This document shows positions 20,515-34,275 of a stretch of DNA of 37,687 bases, piece by piece. The number at the start of each line of letters is the position of its first letter. Position 1 is the first letter of the stretch. The notes below the pieces were generated by a model. It was not told the origin of the DNA. It was given only the letters and a program-made list of their open reading frames with translations, and did no database searches. The position numbers and the translations under genes were made by a program. The stretch lies in assembly GCF_001039355.2 (NCBI RefSeq), contig NW_019775868.1, positions 117,965 to 155,651 of the forward strand, written 5' to 3'. This stretch comes from Lingula anatina. Its lineage: Eukaryota; Brachiopoda; Lingulata; Lingulida; Lingulidae.

Positions 20515-21930
20515 TAAATAAATAAAATTATTGATATTTTTGACAAAACATTTAGTTGTACATCGTAAAGTGCAGAAACCGGGCAGAGAAGGCCTTGGAA
20601 TAGGATTGTCCACCCCACACCCACCGGCTGCCATTTTTTTTTTAATTTTTTAAACAATGTTTATTCATAGGAAATGGAGGCAAAGCGCTAAAAGCATTAG
20701 ATGCTCTCTATGTAGAACAAAATTAACGTACACAACTAAATGCAAACATTAAAGATCAGATTTCAGTATTGGAACACAAAAGTTAGCAGAAATAATTAAA
20801 TACAGGAAGAAAGTGCCGTGTTAGTGTGGATTTTTTTCTGATCACACAAATTAACTGTAAATGTTTGCATCATCTGATAAATGCAGGGTGTTCTTAAATA
20901 TTACCCTAAAAACGCCGAGCGGCCAGGCAATAATGTTCGCTCAATCGTTTGCCATCTATTAAAGCGTATGAAAAATAAAAAGTTACCACTGAGATTGGGT
21001 TCCCATACCTAGATCGATCTAACAGGATCAGTCCATCTCCTAGGGGTATCTCGCTAAATTGCTTTCAGCTTTAGCGGCTTAAATGTTTGGCCAACTAAAG
21101 CTGTTAAACGATAGTTAATTACCCCCTATCAACTTCAGTAGGTGTGACAGACATCTAAGGCGCCTAAATAAAGTGAAATTTAGCAAGAATCCCCTAGGAG
21201 ATAGATCGATCCAAAGTTAGTACGATATGCTCTGGGAATGGTCCCTAAGATTACTGCCCACCCTGTTAAAACAATGAAAATAAGTGACAAAATAAAGAAA
21301 ACAACTGCATTTGCGGTCAACTTAATTTCTTTACAAGAATTGCGAAAAATACAGTGGTTCGAATATGACATATTTGGCTCTAAAAATTGAGCCTTAAGAA
21401 ATTCACAGTAGATACCTGATAGGTTGATACTAATCGTTGTGTGATGACGTCTTTGAGACTGACACAGCTATACAATGGAGTAACCCGTCTGAACCTGCTT
21501 TTGAAGTTTAGAACTCCGATACAAACATGAATCAAAAAGGTTTAGGGGATAAAAATTATACTATCAAACAATTTCAATTAGAACATTTTAAGAAAAGGAA
21601 AAAAGTTTTGTTCCCATGTGTTCTTTTCCCCTTCCGGTCTACTGTTTCCGGGACCATGGTTCTACACTATATGAAAGATGTCAATCTGTAGACACATAGA
21701 GGTTTATTACGTCATCACATTACATGAGCTGTAGTACAGAAATCATGATCAGCACTTGACTTTCAGGGCTTCAAAAATATTTCAAATGTGTCATCACAGT
21801 TATATATGCCATAGCCTGTATCTTAGTAAACTGTTATGGCATAACCTTTTGTAAAAATGTTTTAGATACCGTACCGTACCGTAATAAAGATCATTATTGT
21901 CAAAATCAGAGTCCAGTTTTTACAACTGAG
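20515..21930. other. Intergenic DNA between the convergent 3' ends of ALF-A and PiT
   Basis: AT-rich, with no exon recognised on either strand. It contains a 188 bp inverted-repeat element at 21025-21212. The short open frames here have no family resemblance. Confidence 0.55.
21025..21212. mobile_element. MITE-like inverted-repeat element (188 bp)
   Basis: The left arm 21025-21060 and the right arm 21177-21212 are reverse complements over about 36 bases with a few mismatches. Both contain ATCTCCTAGGGG and GCTAAATT. Weaker pairing continues inward to about 21085 and 21130. ATCGATC lies at or near each outer end. It could form a long hairpin if transcribed. No clear target duplication was found. 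Confidence 0.65.
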
Positions 21931-21936
21931 TTTATT
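21931..21936 (-). terminator. Poly(A) signal of the PiT gene
   Basis: TTTATT on the + strand reads AATAAA on the - strand, about 460 bases after the PiT stop. The intervening 3' UTR includes a (TA)n run. Confidence 0.5.
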
Positions 21937-22165
21937 GCACCAAAAGTACAATTCACCACTTTTCATTGCTTATTTCAATCCGTAACCTGAAAGAAATAAA
22001 GTGTTGTTCGTCGATTATAAGAATTGAGTAAAATTGTATATTATGAATGTACAGAGATTCAGTATCAGAAGTAACCGCGCGCCATAACGTCATGCCCTCT
22101 ATATAAGGTCCAAGAGATCTGAAGATAAAAATAAAAATGAGAATTTGAGCCCTAAAAAGAGGTTG

Positions 22166-22169
<4 letters not shown>

Positions 22170-22220
<51 letters not shown>
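22170..22220. repeat. (TA)n microsatellite in the PiT 3' UTR
   Basis: A pure TA run of about 50 bases. It lies inside the predicted PiT 3' UTR, so it should be transcribed and would fold into a hairpin. Confidence 0.95.
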
Positions 22221-22221
<1 letters not shown>

Positions 22222-22253
22222 GATACGAAGACTCCATTGTGCGTACCGTCCGA

Positions 22254-22291
22254 TGACGTCAAATCAAATATGACGTCATATGGTGACGTCA
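22254..22291. promoter_or_regulatory. Three CRE palindromes (TGACGTCA) within 38 bases
   Basis: Exact TGACGTCA occurs at 22254-22261, 22271-22278 and 22284-22291, the last two in a repeated TGACGTCATATGGTG context. TGACGTCA is the consensus for CREB/ATF factors. Lying in the PiT 3' UTR, the cluster could be an enhancer or just a small tandem duplication. Confidence 0.4.
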
Positions 22292-22398
22292 TATGGTGCC
22301 TTTCAGTCCACGATATTCGAGCCATAGGTCGCAATCCAGCATAAACACGTGTCATAGTTTTTCGTTTATCTCTAGAAGCGCAATGATGCAGAAAGTTA

Positions 22399-25300
22399 TC
22401 AAAGCGCCAACCGAAGCCCAGCAAACATTGCGGCGCTGATTGCACCACTCACGGGGACCGTGACAATCCAGGCGAAGAAAATGTTCCGGAACAGCTTCCA
22501 GTCCACGTTCTCGCGAGACCGGAAACGGCCGACGCCGACGATGGATCCGACCTTGCAGTGGGTGGTACTGATGGGGATGCCGATGTTGGAGGCGACCAGC
22601 ACGGTCAGCGCTGAGGCTATCTCGATGCAGAAGCCACTGAAGATAAAATAGGTCATTATGAATGTATTACACAAAAGGGTTTTGTTTAAGAGGTTACAGA
22701 TTTGTTGAGGCTCACGTATTTAGAGAAGAATGCAATCAATTCGTTTTACGCTTAGTTGTTTACATCGTAATTTTTGGATGTGAGACTAACGCCAGGTTAA
22801 CAAAAGGCGATGACTTCACTTCGTTTGTAATTGTATGTTATCGACACGCCCTACCTAGACGGTGTGATCTTCGTTAAGTCGTCCCCGAGCGTCTTAATAA
22901 CACGTCTTCCCCATACCCACAACCCCAGTGAGATCCCTAAGCCGCCATAGAACAGGATCCATATCGGTGTCGCCATCTTTTGGTGAACTTCTCCCTCTAT
23001 ACCAATTATCCACAGGGCGACCACTGGTCCTATAGCGTTGCTGAAATAAATAAATAAATAAATAAATAAATAAAGACGGTTGAATAATATCAAACTGATA
23101 TTTAAGATTATAAAGTACTAAAAATAACCGTAGTCAGGGCTATTTAAACATTTATATTCAGTGCATATTTATTCAGAGGGCCAATATGTTCTTTTAAAAC
23201 AAATAATTAGATTTATTTAATTTTACCAAATATTTTTGTTTGAAAAATATTTTAGACTTCAATTTTGTATCAAGATAATAAATCAGTTACAGCAGTAATA
23301 AACGAAATATTGGGTTCGTTCGTTTACTATTTTAAAACACTAGCAACTCAGTAAAGCCAAGATTACATTTGAAATGTGATGCCCGTACGATGCACGTGTA
23401 CTGCCCCTAATACCTTTTCGTACGGAGTCTGAGCGGTGGTAGACTGTGGCCGTGCGAAATCGCACGAAATCGTACTGATTTAAGGCCATGTAATATTGGC
23501 ACACTCGGCGTAGCCCGTAGCTCCTTTCAAAGAAAATCGTACGGACATTTTCATCGCACGGCGCCCGTGTGAATCTAACTTAGACTTAAGTTTTTTAGCA
23601 GACAAATCATCATTTATTCTAAACAAATTTTGACCAAGTTTTTGTTCTCTAACTTTTAAATAACATCGAGTCATTTTGTAAAACCAGCCCTATCGCCCGT
23701 AGTATAGACTAATCGCTTACCCACCTGACGTCATTTCCGCCATGCGCAAAAGACCCAAACACTGCCGTTAGAATCTGGAGTGCGTAAAACAGCTTTGCGG
23801 CTTCCGGTGAATCTTGGATGTTTTCCCGTCCTTCCTCTTTCCTGGCGCTCTCCTGGGAACAGGAATCAGAATCAAACGTTTTAAAGGGTCAGAAAAAGAA
23901 CATTCTTCAATACATTAGCGTAAAAGGCTTTATTTAGGCCAGTATTTCTAGCGAAAGGCAAAATATTTTTACTTAATTTTGAACCAAGTTAATGTTTGGA
24001 ACGGCTCATTGCAGGGTGTTACTACTATACTAGTACTAGTAGTGGTGGTGCGAGCAGTAATAGCAGTTAATTACAATATACATGTTGTGGCGTACAGGTG
24101 ATAGAAGTAATCTATTGAAAATTGACCTGTGTAGTAGTGTTATGAGTTGGGACGAAAGCTTTCCATGTATGCTTTGGATAAAATTGTGCAGAAACTGTAC
24201 AGTTTTAAATTTCATCATAATGAGTGATAGTAATACAGTATTGTGTAGTAAAATACAGCGTAGAAATGCCAGTCTTAGTCATTCTCTTTACCTTCTCCTC
24301 GTCGATACTAAGTTGTTCATACTGCAAGCTCCTTCTGTAGGATTTGTGCGAGTGGACAGACTCATTGTCAACATCTGAAAATAGAAACAACATGAATGTA
24401 TCTAAATAACCACGTTGTATTATGTACACTTTGCATCAGTGCTATATGAACATGTAAATTTCATAGTGTCTTTACCCTTTGTTTGTAACTGTGTGCACAA
24501 CATAGCTTTATAAGGCATAAACTTGGTTTATGTAAAGACTGGTACATAACCGGTAGATTTGCCCGTCATCAGCTCTTCACGCACCTTAAAAATCGTTTAA
24601 AGAGAGGCAAGATCTTTAAAAGCATACAAGTTGCGTTATTAGCGGTCGTTTTTATTGCAAATATAAAGTTTCTTCAACACTTTTGCAATTTTAACTCTAT
24701 TCGCTTCGGTAAGCTATATCCAAAAGTGTTCACAGAATTTATAACCAAGTTTTTTAATTCAAAAGTAATCATTTTTACCGTCACGAATTGAGTTACAACC
24801 ACCATCTATTTCTTACCATTGTAAGAGGATTTCCAAAATTAGAAACTCTTAGCTGAAAAACGGGTTTAGGATGGTTATGTAGTATCAGTTGATGATTTTA
24901 TCTATAAAAATGTGGACGAGCTGAAATTTCCAGAAAAAAATATTTGCTACTATATAAATTGCTAACACTCATAGTGTCCCTTTATTAAACATGTAGTGTG
25001 TACAATAAAAGTGACTGCTGAGGGTGTTCAGGAGAAATACCTTTGTCTTTCTTGAAGTTGAGGCCCAGCAGGGGTTTCACGGAAGGCGAATGTGGCAAAG
25101 AGTCCTGTAAACAACATAATCAGATTTTATGGCAAGGACCGGTAACAAAATTTATCATTTATTTCTGTTTGTCTGTTTGTTTATCTTTGTAGTACACCAT
25201 TAATTAATATCGATATACTGCCTGTTTATTCAGCCATATGGCAATTCACTCACTTATTTACAATGTGTATTTATTTGACTATTTATTTATTTATTTATTT

Positions 25301-28300
25301 TTGTTCACTACTTGCCTCTCTACTAAAATCATTCCGTTCTCCAGAGTCACTGCTACTGGCGCTTCCAATTCTTTGTTTCAGTTCTACTTCCGTTGCCTGC
25401 TTCTCCTTGGTCACCGCTTCCTTATCGTCTTCACTGACCACGGTTTTTGGGTCTGCAATAGTTGGGGAATAAACATAAAAAATTCAGAGTAAGTAATATA
25501 CTTATGCTCACCGATTGAATGAAACACATCAACTGAATTTGCAGAGGCAAAATTTAGGTAGTGTATAAGTAACAATCTTTCAATCTCGCCGTTGTTGTTA
25601 AACATAACATACGAAAACAAAACAAAGCAAACAATTCATCACGATAAAGTAAAATGTCAAACCGTTAGAACAGTCGCTCTCAATCTGATTTTCTTCGTCC
25701 TCCGTTTCACCATTCCGTTCTTTCGCGCACTGTGCTGTAAGATTACAAACAATGTTCAAATATCAAATTTCAATACAGACGAAACAATGCATCAAGTCAA
25801 ATAGCTTCTTCACCATAAATGATTCTTTTTTAACATATTTAGTATAATATAAACTATGATTGTTATTATTATTTATTTAAGTAAGTAATACTGATAACAA
25901 TAACAATATTTATTATTTTTATTATTCGATGTTTAATTGTCCAAATCTGACCACTCATCGCGTCTGAAATTCAATGTTTGACAAAGGTTTACATCACCAC
26001 AGTCACAGCTGCTATTCATGCCTGTTAACAACACCAAGCGCCCATAGGAATAACTGGACGCAAGTTTATGATTAGCGCAGTCAACTACAATCAAACCCTT
26101 GCTTACTACTCTTTGACTCTCCAGTGTGTAGGGTAGGTTCTAAGGTTCTACTTGCCTATTATCCGTCTCCGTTGCCAAGGGACGAGAAACAGCCAGACCA
26201 GGAGAGCGCAGACCAGTCCACCCCCGAACGCTGCCGAGAACGTCCCCCATATCGGGATCAGATGGAAGTAGAGCACTATGGGGGGATAAAGTGATACTTG
26301 GGAGTGAATGTGATGATATAAATTAAAGTGATGTTTTGCAAAACATTTACTCTTACTCTGATAAGTCACGATTCAGGCCCTTAGCTAGCAATTTCAAAAG
26401 GGGGTTCTTTTTCTGAAAAAGTGGGCCTTTTTACCGTGAAAACTTCGTGTAGCATATTAAACATATTTTATCCAGAGGGGGGCTCATTCGAACCCACCGA
26501 ACCCCCCTGGCCAAGGACCTGCAATTAGTGGATATATTCTTTATCAATTCTGGTTCACTTTTTTTAGAAAATTTGTCAAAATCTCCATCTGTAACTTACT
26601 CTGCGGACCCTCGTAGAACACGGAGAACAGGTTGATGGTGAGGGTGGCGCCGTAGAAAAGGGGAAGAAATCGCATCCCCCATAACAGCGGGTCTGGCTGG
26701 AAAACGACCAAAATGTATGTCACAATCCTCGCCACGTGAAATATTAGTCATCAATACGACTTCAAATATACATGAAATACTTACATCTTATGCCACATCC
26801 CTATATGAAAGATTGTATGTATGAGATACATGTTAGTCGTTGAGGAATTGAAGTCAGTCTTTTACTCCTTGAAGAGCTTGTTCTGTTGACTAAAAACAGC
26901 GGTCAAAGGAAAATATTACCATGCGTGGCCAAAGCGGTTTATACCGAAAAGTCGTTCCCTATGCCACATCAGGCTACAATTTACTTACAAATCAAGACGA
27001 CCGGGCCCCGTAACTCGAAAGCATAGCGTATTGCGAATAGGGATATCACATAGAGGCTACAATGTATTACATTGTATATGGGGCGAGTATGGGCGAGTTA
27101 TGGAATCGAGACGCTTGCGGTAGGTCGCAATGCGCGATGCTTTCGAGTTACGAAGCCCAAATGAAAGCGTTTTTTACGTTATTCTATCCAGAATTAAAGC
27201 TACGAGAGTTAAGGTTCGGTTTTCTAATTCTGTTAAGTCCACATTTGCTTTAAGAACACCTACAGGTACAATCTTATCCTTGGTTGTGGGTCGCTCATAC
27301 ATGTAAGTTTATCAAAAGTCGCTGTATTCATCTGTTTGCCCCACTATTTCTATGGAAAGCTAAAATTGGACATATACTGTATACTAACCTTGGACAGTAT
27401 GAAGTAATAGACGAAGAAGAACACTCCCACTGACACCAGGCCCGACAATATGGGGGACACAAACCAAGAGGCGACTGAAGATCACAACATGTAAAATAAC
27501 GAAAAACAAATAAAATTTATTTGTTTGAACTTCTTATTTCAAGTAAAAACAAAAAACGCATGCAAACGCGTGCACGTACATGCATGTTATGAAATCATTC
27601 AATAGTTTAAAAACACTAATTTGCGTTGAATCCTACAAATTTCTCAACGAAAACCTTCGCAAGGAAAATAAGAAAACGGGTACCGTACTTATCATTCCAA
27701 TTTTCTTCCAGTTGACTCCCGCGGCGCCGTGCGCCACAAGGGCGAACCCCATAGTAGCCCCCACAATGCTGTGCGTACCGGAAACTGGCATACTAAAGAA
27801 CGTTGCCACTAGCAACCAAATACAGGAACCTGGAACGAGAAAAAATGGTTTTATGACCATGATGTGATACTGTGAAATAATTGTCATTATCCATGGGCTG
27901 ATAATAAGCAGGGAATTCAAACATCTTGCCTTCAAACGTTAATTGTTCAAAAATTATCTGCAGTTTTTCTTTGCCTTTTGTTATTTTTGAAGCAATTATA
28001 GGATCACCTCTTTCCTAATTAAGTGAAAAATTTTATTTTACCCAAACTTATCAAACTGTTTGGCCGTCTTCCTCAGTGAAATATTAGTGTGAAATATGCG
28101 CCCATGACTACATGTATATACCGGTGTGTACGGCTAGTAGGTTTTTTAACTTGCTCAAATCCTGTTCTCAACTTTAAATCCCAAATTGGATCTCTGAAAG
28201 ATTTATCTGTATTAATCCGCATTGTAAACGTTTTACTCTGAAACATTAGCCTTGCGTTTCTGGAGGTGCAAAATATTTAATAAGACCACAGGGGCTGATT

Positions 28301-29557
28301 TATTTGTTTATTGATTTATTGATCAATTTTATTGATTATTGATTATTGTTTATTGATTTATTGATTTATTTTGTACCAATGTGAACTGCAGTGTTTGTTT
28401 CGACTATTATTAGGACCAATTTTTTTATTCTTGCTTGAATTTTCTTTTTCTTTTTCTTTTAATGTAAAGCCTCACGTGACTTGGCGACCGCCTCTGTAAC
28501 ATTCCAGTTAACATATTACCTGTCTCTTCTCACGTAGACAGATATCTGTCATTTCGTGAAAGCCGCTTTCTGCTTGGGGTTTTGATTGAAAGGTGAGCAT
28601 TTTATCACCGTGTTATTACCATTGTTTTGGCATCATAATCACGCGTGATTTCACGAGAAAATGACAAATTGCTATAATTACATGACAGCAATATCGCTTG
28701 TATGGGAGGAAGTGTCGTGAAGCGTTGTCACCAGTGAAGCACGCAAAGACATGGAGTGAAATTGTCATCGTCTCCAGGAAAATTATCATAAAAAAGGAAG
28801 AGAAAAGAAAAAGAAATACAAAAATGTGCTCCGTCTCTACACATGAGGGGCATTTATCGGCTGTCATGTACACGCCACTGTCTTCAGAAAACAGGTATGA
28901 CGGCGGCAACTTTTTTGCGTGGGAGCCAACGATGACAACAAGAGACTCGTCACTTTGAGACTTGTTGCCGCTGGTTTTAAAATTGCGCCGGAGATTTAAG
29001 TGGAAAGAGCAGTTACTCTGTCCCCTCACTTGGTCACTGACTGATTGGACCACTGGCGGGAAGAACTCTCGACCACAGGCTCAGAAAGTGACTGACCCAG
29101 CTTATTCTGATATATAATGGTCAGTCGTTGTCCATGGCAGTGGTCAAGCGGAAGATCTAAGCTGCATTCAGACGGGATCGAGTATCAAGAATCTAGGAAA
29201 CGTAGACCGTTCCCCATTACTTTGCACAGGTGACATTCGTCCCAAAAATCAACCCAAATCCCCCAACTAACCCTAACTGCACTAATTATATGGGAGCCAA
29301 AACTTCCATTCCTAAGACTACAATTCCTGTCACACTGGGGTATTTTGATGAGAACTCAGCTTTTGGCTACTGCGTCTTCGGTCTACCCAACTGAAATTCT
29401 GTATAATGGCAATGCCACTTAATTTGATAGGTCCCTTTTAAATTTGGAGAGGTACTTCTGCAGTAAACATTGCTTGAAATGAGAGAACGGGATGTGAAGA
29501 GAGCACGGATCTTAGTACAGAACATGAAACTGATGAACATTTGAGCACGCCCAAATG

Positions 29558-29594
<37 letters not shown>

Positions 29595-31192
29595 TAGGGG
29601 GAGGGGGGGAGGTAACGTCAATGCACTCCATTATTTGCATGAACCTCCTAAGACGCCTAGCAATACACGTAAGTCTCTAGACCTCCAATGTGTCTGTCTA
29701 AAATTGGCCTTCTTCTTTAGAGACTCAACAATCTAGCTTTCTCTCACAGATTGGCTCTGTAGTGGAAAGTACAAGGCGAGAACTTTCTCACAGCATATCC
29801 ATTATTGTAGGCAGATCGTTTGTCATGATCACAAGCTAAGGCGTCTCTGGTTGAAGACCGCCTTAAAGCGTCACCTGATGGATGATAGTTAAGGTGAGCC
29901 ACGGCGTTCAGCCAAGGTTACGACATCAGACCATGGGAGGATTGTATCTGATGGAAACATGACTGAAACAACAAACAAACAAACACACACACAAACAAAC
30001 AAACAAACAAACACAAACATACTCAAATACCAACACCCATTGGTATTGGTCACATTTTCAGTCAGCTCAATTTGTCATATTCGCAGTTATAAAATCTATC
30101 AACAATACGAACGTCTTCGTCACGCGATCTGTTACGCATATTTCGCAATCTTCTAGAATATATCTCCACGTGTCTTACGCAACATTTATGTCGTCCTGTC
30201 TGTATAACTTCACCCATTTTTTGGTTATCTAAGCATTCCTTTTACTTAATTCTTATACACTTTTCTATATCTTGCCATCAATTTCAGTCGTTGTGCGACC
30301 TTCAGTGCCATTTTTACTGTGGTACTTATTAGTCTCTTCTGAGGCGATCTCGACAGTTTGACATTCAACCAAGGACCTTTTTTTTCAAAAAATAAAAATT
30401 AGCCTAAACACTTGTGTCAATTTTCAAAAATTGTCTTAAAAGACAGGAATTATAATAAATCTTGACCCAAGATAAATGAGCTTTACTATTCCAATTTAAT
30501 GGAAAATTGCCACCGTTAATAACTGGACTAGAACGTCTAATACTTACCAAAGTTATTCTATTCTATTTTATTCTATTCTATTCAATCCTGGGCTACACTG
30601 TTCGACGGATTTCTTCTTGCCTAACGTAGAAAAATGTTTGGGCTAAATGTAATGACCTATTACGGTGTAAAATTCTTTGATGGCTCCGGCTCTGTGTGCC
30701 TAGCACCCCCCCCCCCCCCCCCAGAGGTCATATGTCCAGGCACCAAGTCGTAAAGTTGCGTTCTCAAAGTTTTCCACTACGGTGTTTTAAACTGAATAAA
30801 CCCTGTTTTATTCACCCCAGAGTTGTCTAGTTGAAGTGTAGCATGGCCGTGTCATACCTCGAGAGTTCTTGGACAGTTTAATACTAAGGTACCATCTGGT
30901 CAATCACATGACTTTTAAACGGCAAACCAAATTCATCCAAATACGAAACCAAGAGAGATTTAAGAAAACGAAGATTTTTACACAATGTGCATTTGAAAAA
31001 GTACAGAAATGAAAAATCAATCAAACAGCAAGAGAGAAAATTAATCGCACGTCATGTGCATTCTGAAGAAACCTTTGCTCGTGACTCGCGCAATTTTAGA
31101 GCCTGATCATTACATTTAGCCCTGATCCATTTATATAGCACATGTCACTCTTATTTATGTCACCTGTCACGAAAGAAGGCGAGGAAGGCATT

Positions 31193-31251
<59 letters not shown>

Positions 31252-31343
31252 TGATTATCTGTCTGAAATAATGGTAAATTTAGAAACTGGTGTGATGTGT
31301 GAGATGACATTGGATCGAGCTTTGCGTCGTTTCTATATGATGC

Positions 31344-31387
<44 letters not shown>

Positions 31388-32490
31388 TGTGTGTGTGTGT
31401 GTGTGTGTGTGCGCGTGCACGTGTGCTACTCTGACAAAATTTGAACATCCAGAATTTGTCACAAAAGGTGACGTTTTTTTTTTTAATTGTCTCTTTGCTT
31501 CTTTTGAAATAAATAAAATAAAAAAGTAAACGGTGCCCGAGATTTCGGCTTCTGTGTCTTCTCCAGGGTCCAAAATGGAGAATTGCTTATTTTGCGCACG
31601 ACTTTGTTGTGAATTATGAGTTCAAATACCACTCCACGTGCCGCGGACAATTACAAGTTCTACAGTGTCCGTATTAAAACTGAGTGAGAGAGTTTGTTCA
31701 GGCACCAGGTGCAACTGTAAGATGAAGGCTGACGGATATTTTTTTAAACAATGGAACAGTCACAGATCTTAAAATTTCAACAAAGAACACCTTCTGAAAG
31801 CTAACCACAATTCGTGTCGCGAATCTATGTACATGAATTAGCCACCTTGCAAAATATTGTTTTATCTGTTAATTTTGCACTTGAAATGGAAATTCAGACG
31901 GCAGAGAACGAGAACAACGTGAATGAACTTTGCCTTATGGGAGAAATATGTCGGGAGTCCATGAGTATTTTTGGTAATTTCACGTAACGTCTTTGTTTAC
32001 GGTTTGTAATTCTTCATAATACGCTGTGTGAAGTCTAAAGAGTTAAAGTTGTCTTGTTTGTTGATCTGATTAAGAAGTAAAGTTCAAGAACCCCTTGTCT
32101 TGGTTTAAGATTAAAGAATCGGATTCCCCACAGATCGTCAGAATATATAGTATAGCTGAACCAGCAGCGAGTCATTGAATGATTGAAACTGGTTATTGTT
32201 TTCAGCGTTGGATTTTCTCATAGCGATTTACACGTAAATATTTTCACCATGGATCGGGAAAGTAGTATTAACGCGCTATCTAACCTAAAAGTGTCCGCAT
32301 TTCGCGCCTGTAATTCTTATAATTTACCAACTTTGCTCGGTTCCGGTGTGACAGGAATGGTAGTCCTAGGAATGGAAGTCCGGGGTCCCATGTGATGAGT
32401 ATAGGTTAGGGTTAGTCGGAGTATTGGGGTTACATGTAGTGTAAACGGAAAATCTTTAAACCCAGTGGAATGTGGTGTGTGTGTGTGTGT

Positions 32491-32531
<41 letters not shown>

Positions 32532-34238
32532 TGTGTGTGCTCGTGTATGTGTGCTTATGTGTGTGTGTGTGTGCGTATATGTGCGCGTGTATGTGCAGGC
32601 CCGTAGCCAGCAATTTTAAAAGGGGGGTTCTTTTTCTGAAAAAGTGGACCTTTTTCCATAAAAACTTCATGAACCTAGATCAAATGTTACCCAGAGTGGA
32701 CCTTTTCCCAGCAAAAGGGGCGGTTCTTTCGAACCCCCCGAACCCCCCCTGGCTACAGGCCTAATGTGTGTGTGCTTATGTGTGTGTGCGTGTGTGTATA
32801 TTCGTTTGTTCAAATTTGCAAAAAAATAAAAAAATGAAAGTTGATCATAATCTTTTAGACGGACAAACACACATTTAGAGCTTTCTTTAGGAACAACAAG
32901 TATAATATATTAACCTTAATTTCTCAAGTAAAAGGCGGGGGCACCTCCAAGAAATGTTATTGCCATTAACAAGAGACAGAAACGCGCAAGCACCTGCCTC
33001 GGGTCAGAAAACACTCTGATTTATTCTTATTTCAGCCATCATTAGTTCTCTCAGGTGGGCAGTGATCTAACGCCTGATAACAGCCAACAGTCAGCGGTTG
33101 ACGGGGTCCTGGCCGATAAGATAAACTTTGCCTCTCAAAGGTCAGCTTGGGTGGGCTTATCGCCCGACATCACGGCAGGATGCTGCTGTACAGACTTATA
33201 ACCAGAAACAAAACGTCTTTGGTCCCAGGACAAAAATAGTTCAAGCCAAGAAAAGCAATTTATTAATCGACATACATGTACATATAAGGCAATTAGCTTT
33301 CACAGAAAGTCGTATATCAAACTGTAAGATCCAGCACGTTCTGCTGTTTCATGGTACGACTGGTTCTTGGCATCAGCCTTTCCAAACCCACTTTTTCTAT
33401 TTATTTATTTGATTATTTATTTATTTTAAACATATAAGACACAAGTGCTATATTTAGGCATTTATCGCATAGTTCCTTGAAACTGAAATTGAGCATTGTT
33501 ACCGATACAATGTACCCGAGTTACTAAAAAAATACTGAAATAACGACCTTTTAACTATTTTGGTTTAATCAGATGTTACAAAAAATCGTCTTAACATAAC
33601 CCTGGAAGATTAACTAACGACAAGATAAGGCGTCACCCGCTTCACACTATAACCACAGGGGCGGATTTAGGCCGTCTTCTGGGTCTTCTGGAAGACGGTC
33701 AGATTTTTAACTTAACATTGACGGGTATCTAATTTTTTCTGTCGGAAGACGGTCAAAAATGGAGGATTGATCAACGAAGATAATTTGGAAGACTGTCAGA
33801 AAATATCTCTGGATCCGCCCCTGAACCCTGCCAAGATTTGGATACAGTGCCTTCGAATATTTGACTAAAGTAAAGCGGAGTTTGACGTACGATATAAATG
33901 AAAAACTTTAAAATTAATATCCAATTCAGGGTGACTAAAACGCCAGAAGTAGTAGATATTTTGAGACTGTAATGGCCGGGCCTTAATTGTCATAAACCAT
34001 TTTATCACGATAATTATTAACACTCGTTAATAGTGGTTAAAGTAAACTGCAACAACACGATGGAAAAAAGAATTGAAGAACATCATTTCTTCTCGTCGGT
34101 AAAAACACTTTATGTACCGGTACACCAGTTTTCTTGCTCTGTTTTGTTTAGACGAGCTTTAGCTCCAAGGCATAGTAACTCTGAAATGAACCGTTTCCAC
34201 AAGTGTGGTGAGATCCCGCCATTACATTTCACTTGTGT

Positions 34239-34275
<37 letters not shown>

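Noticed and set aside
28616-29053. 145-codon - strand open frame in the PiT intron
   Set aside because: Longer than most, but no family resemblance, start context or conserved motif was visible. Kept as unproven noise.
32317-32764. Two opposite open frames of 117 and 99 codons
   Set aside because: Both are translations of a GT/CA microsatellite plus a MITE.
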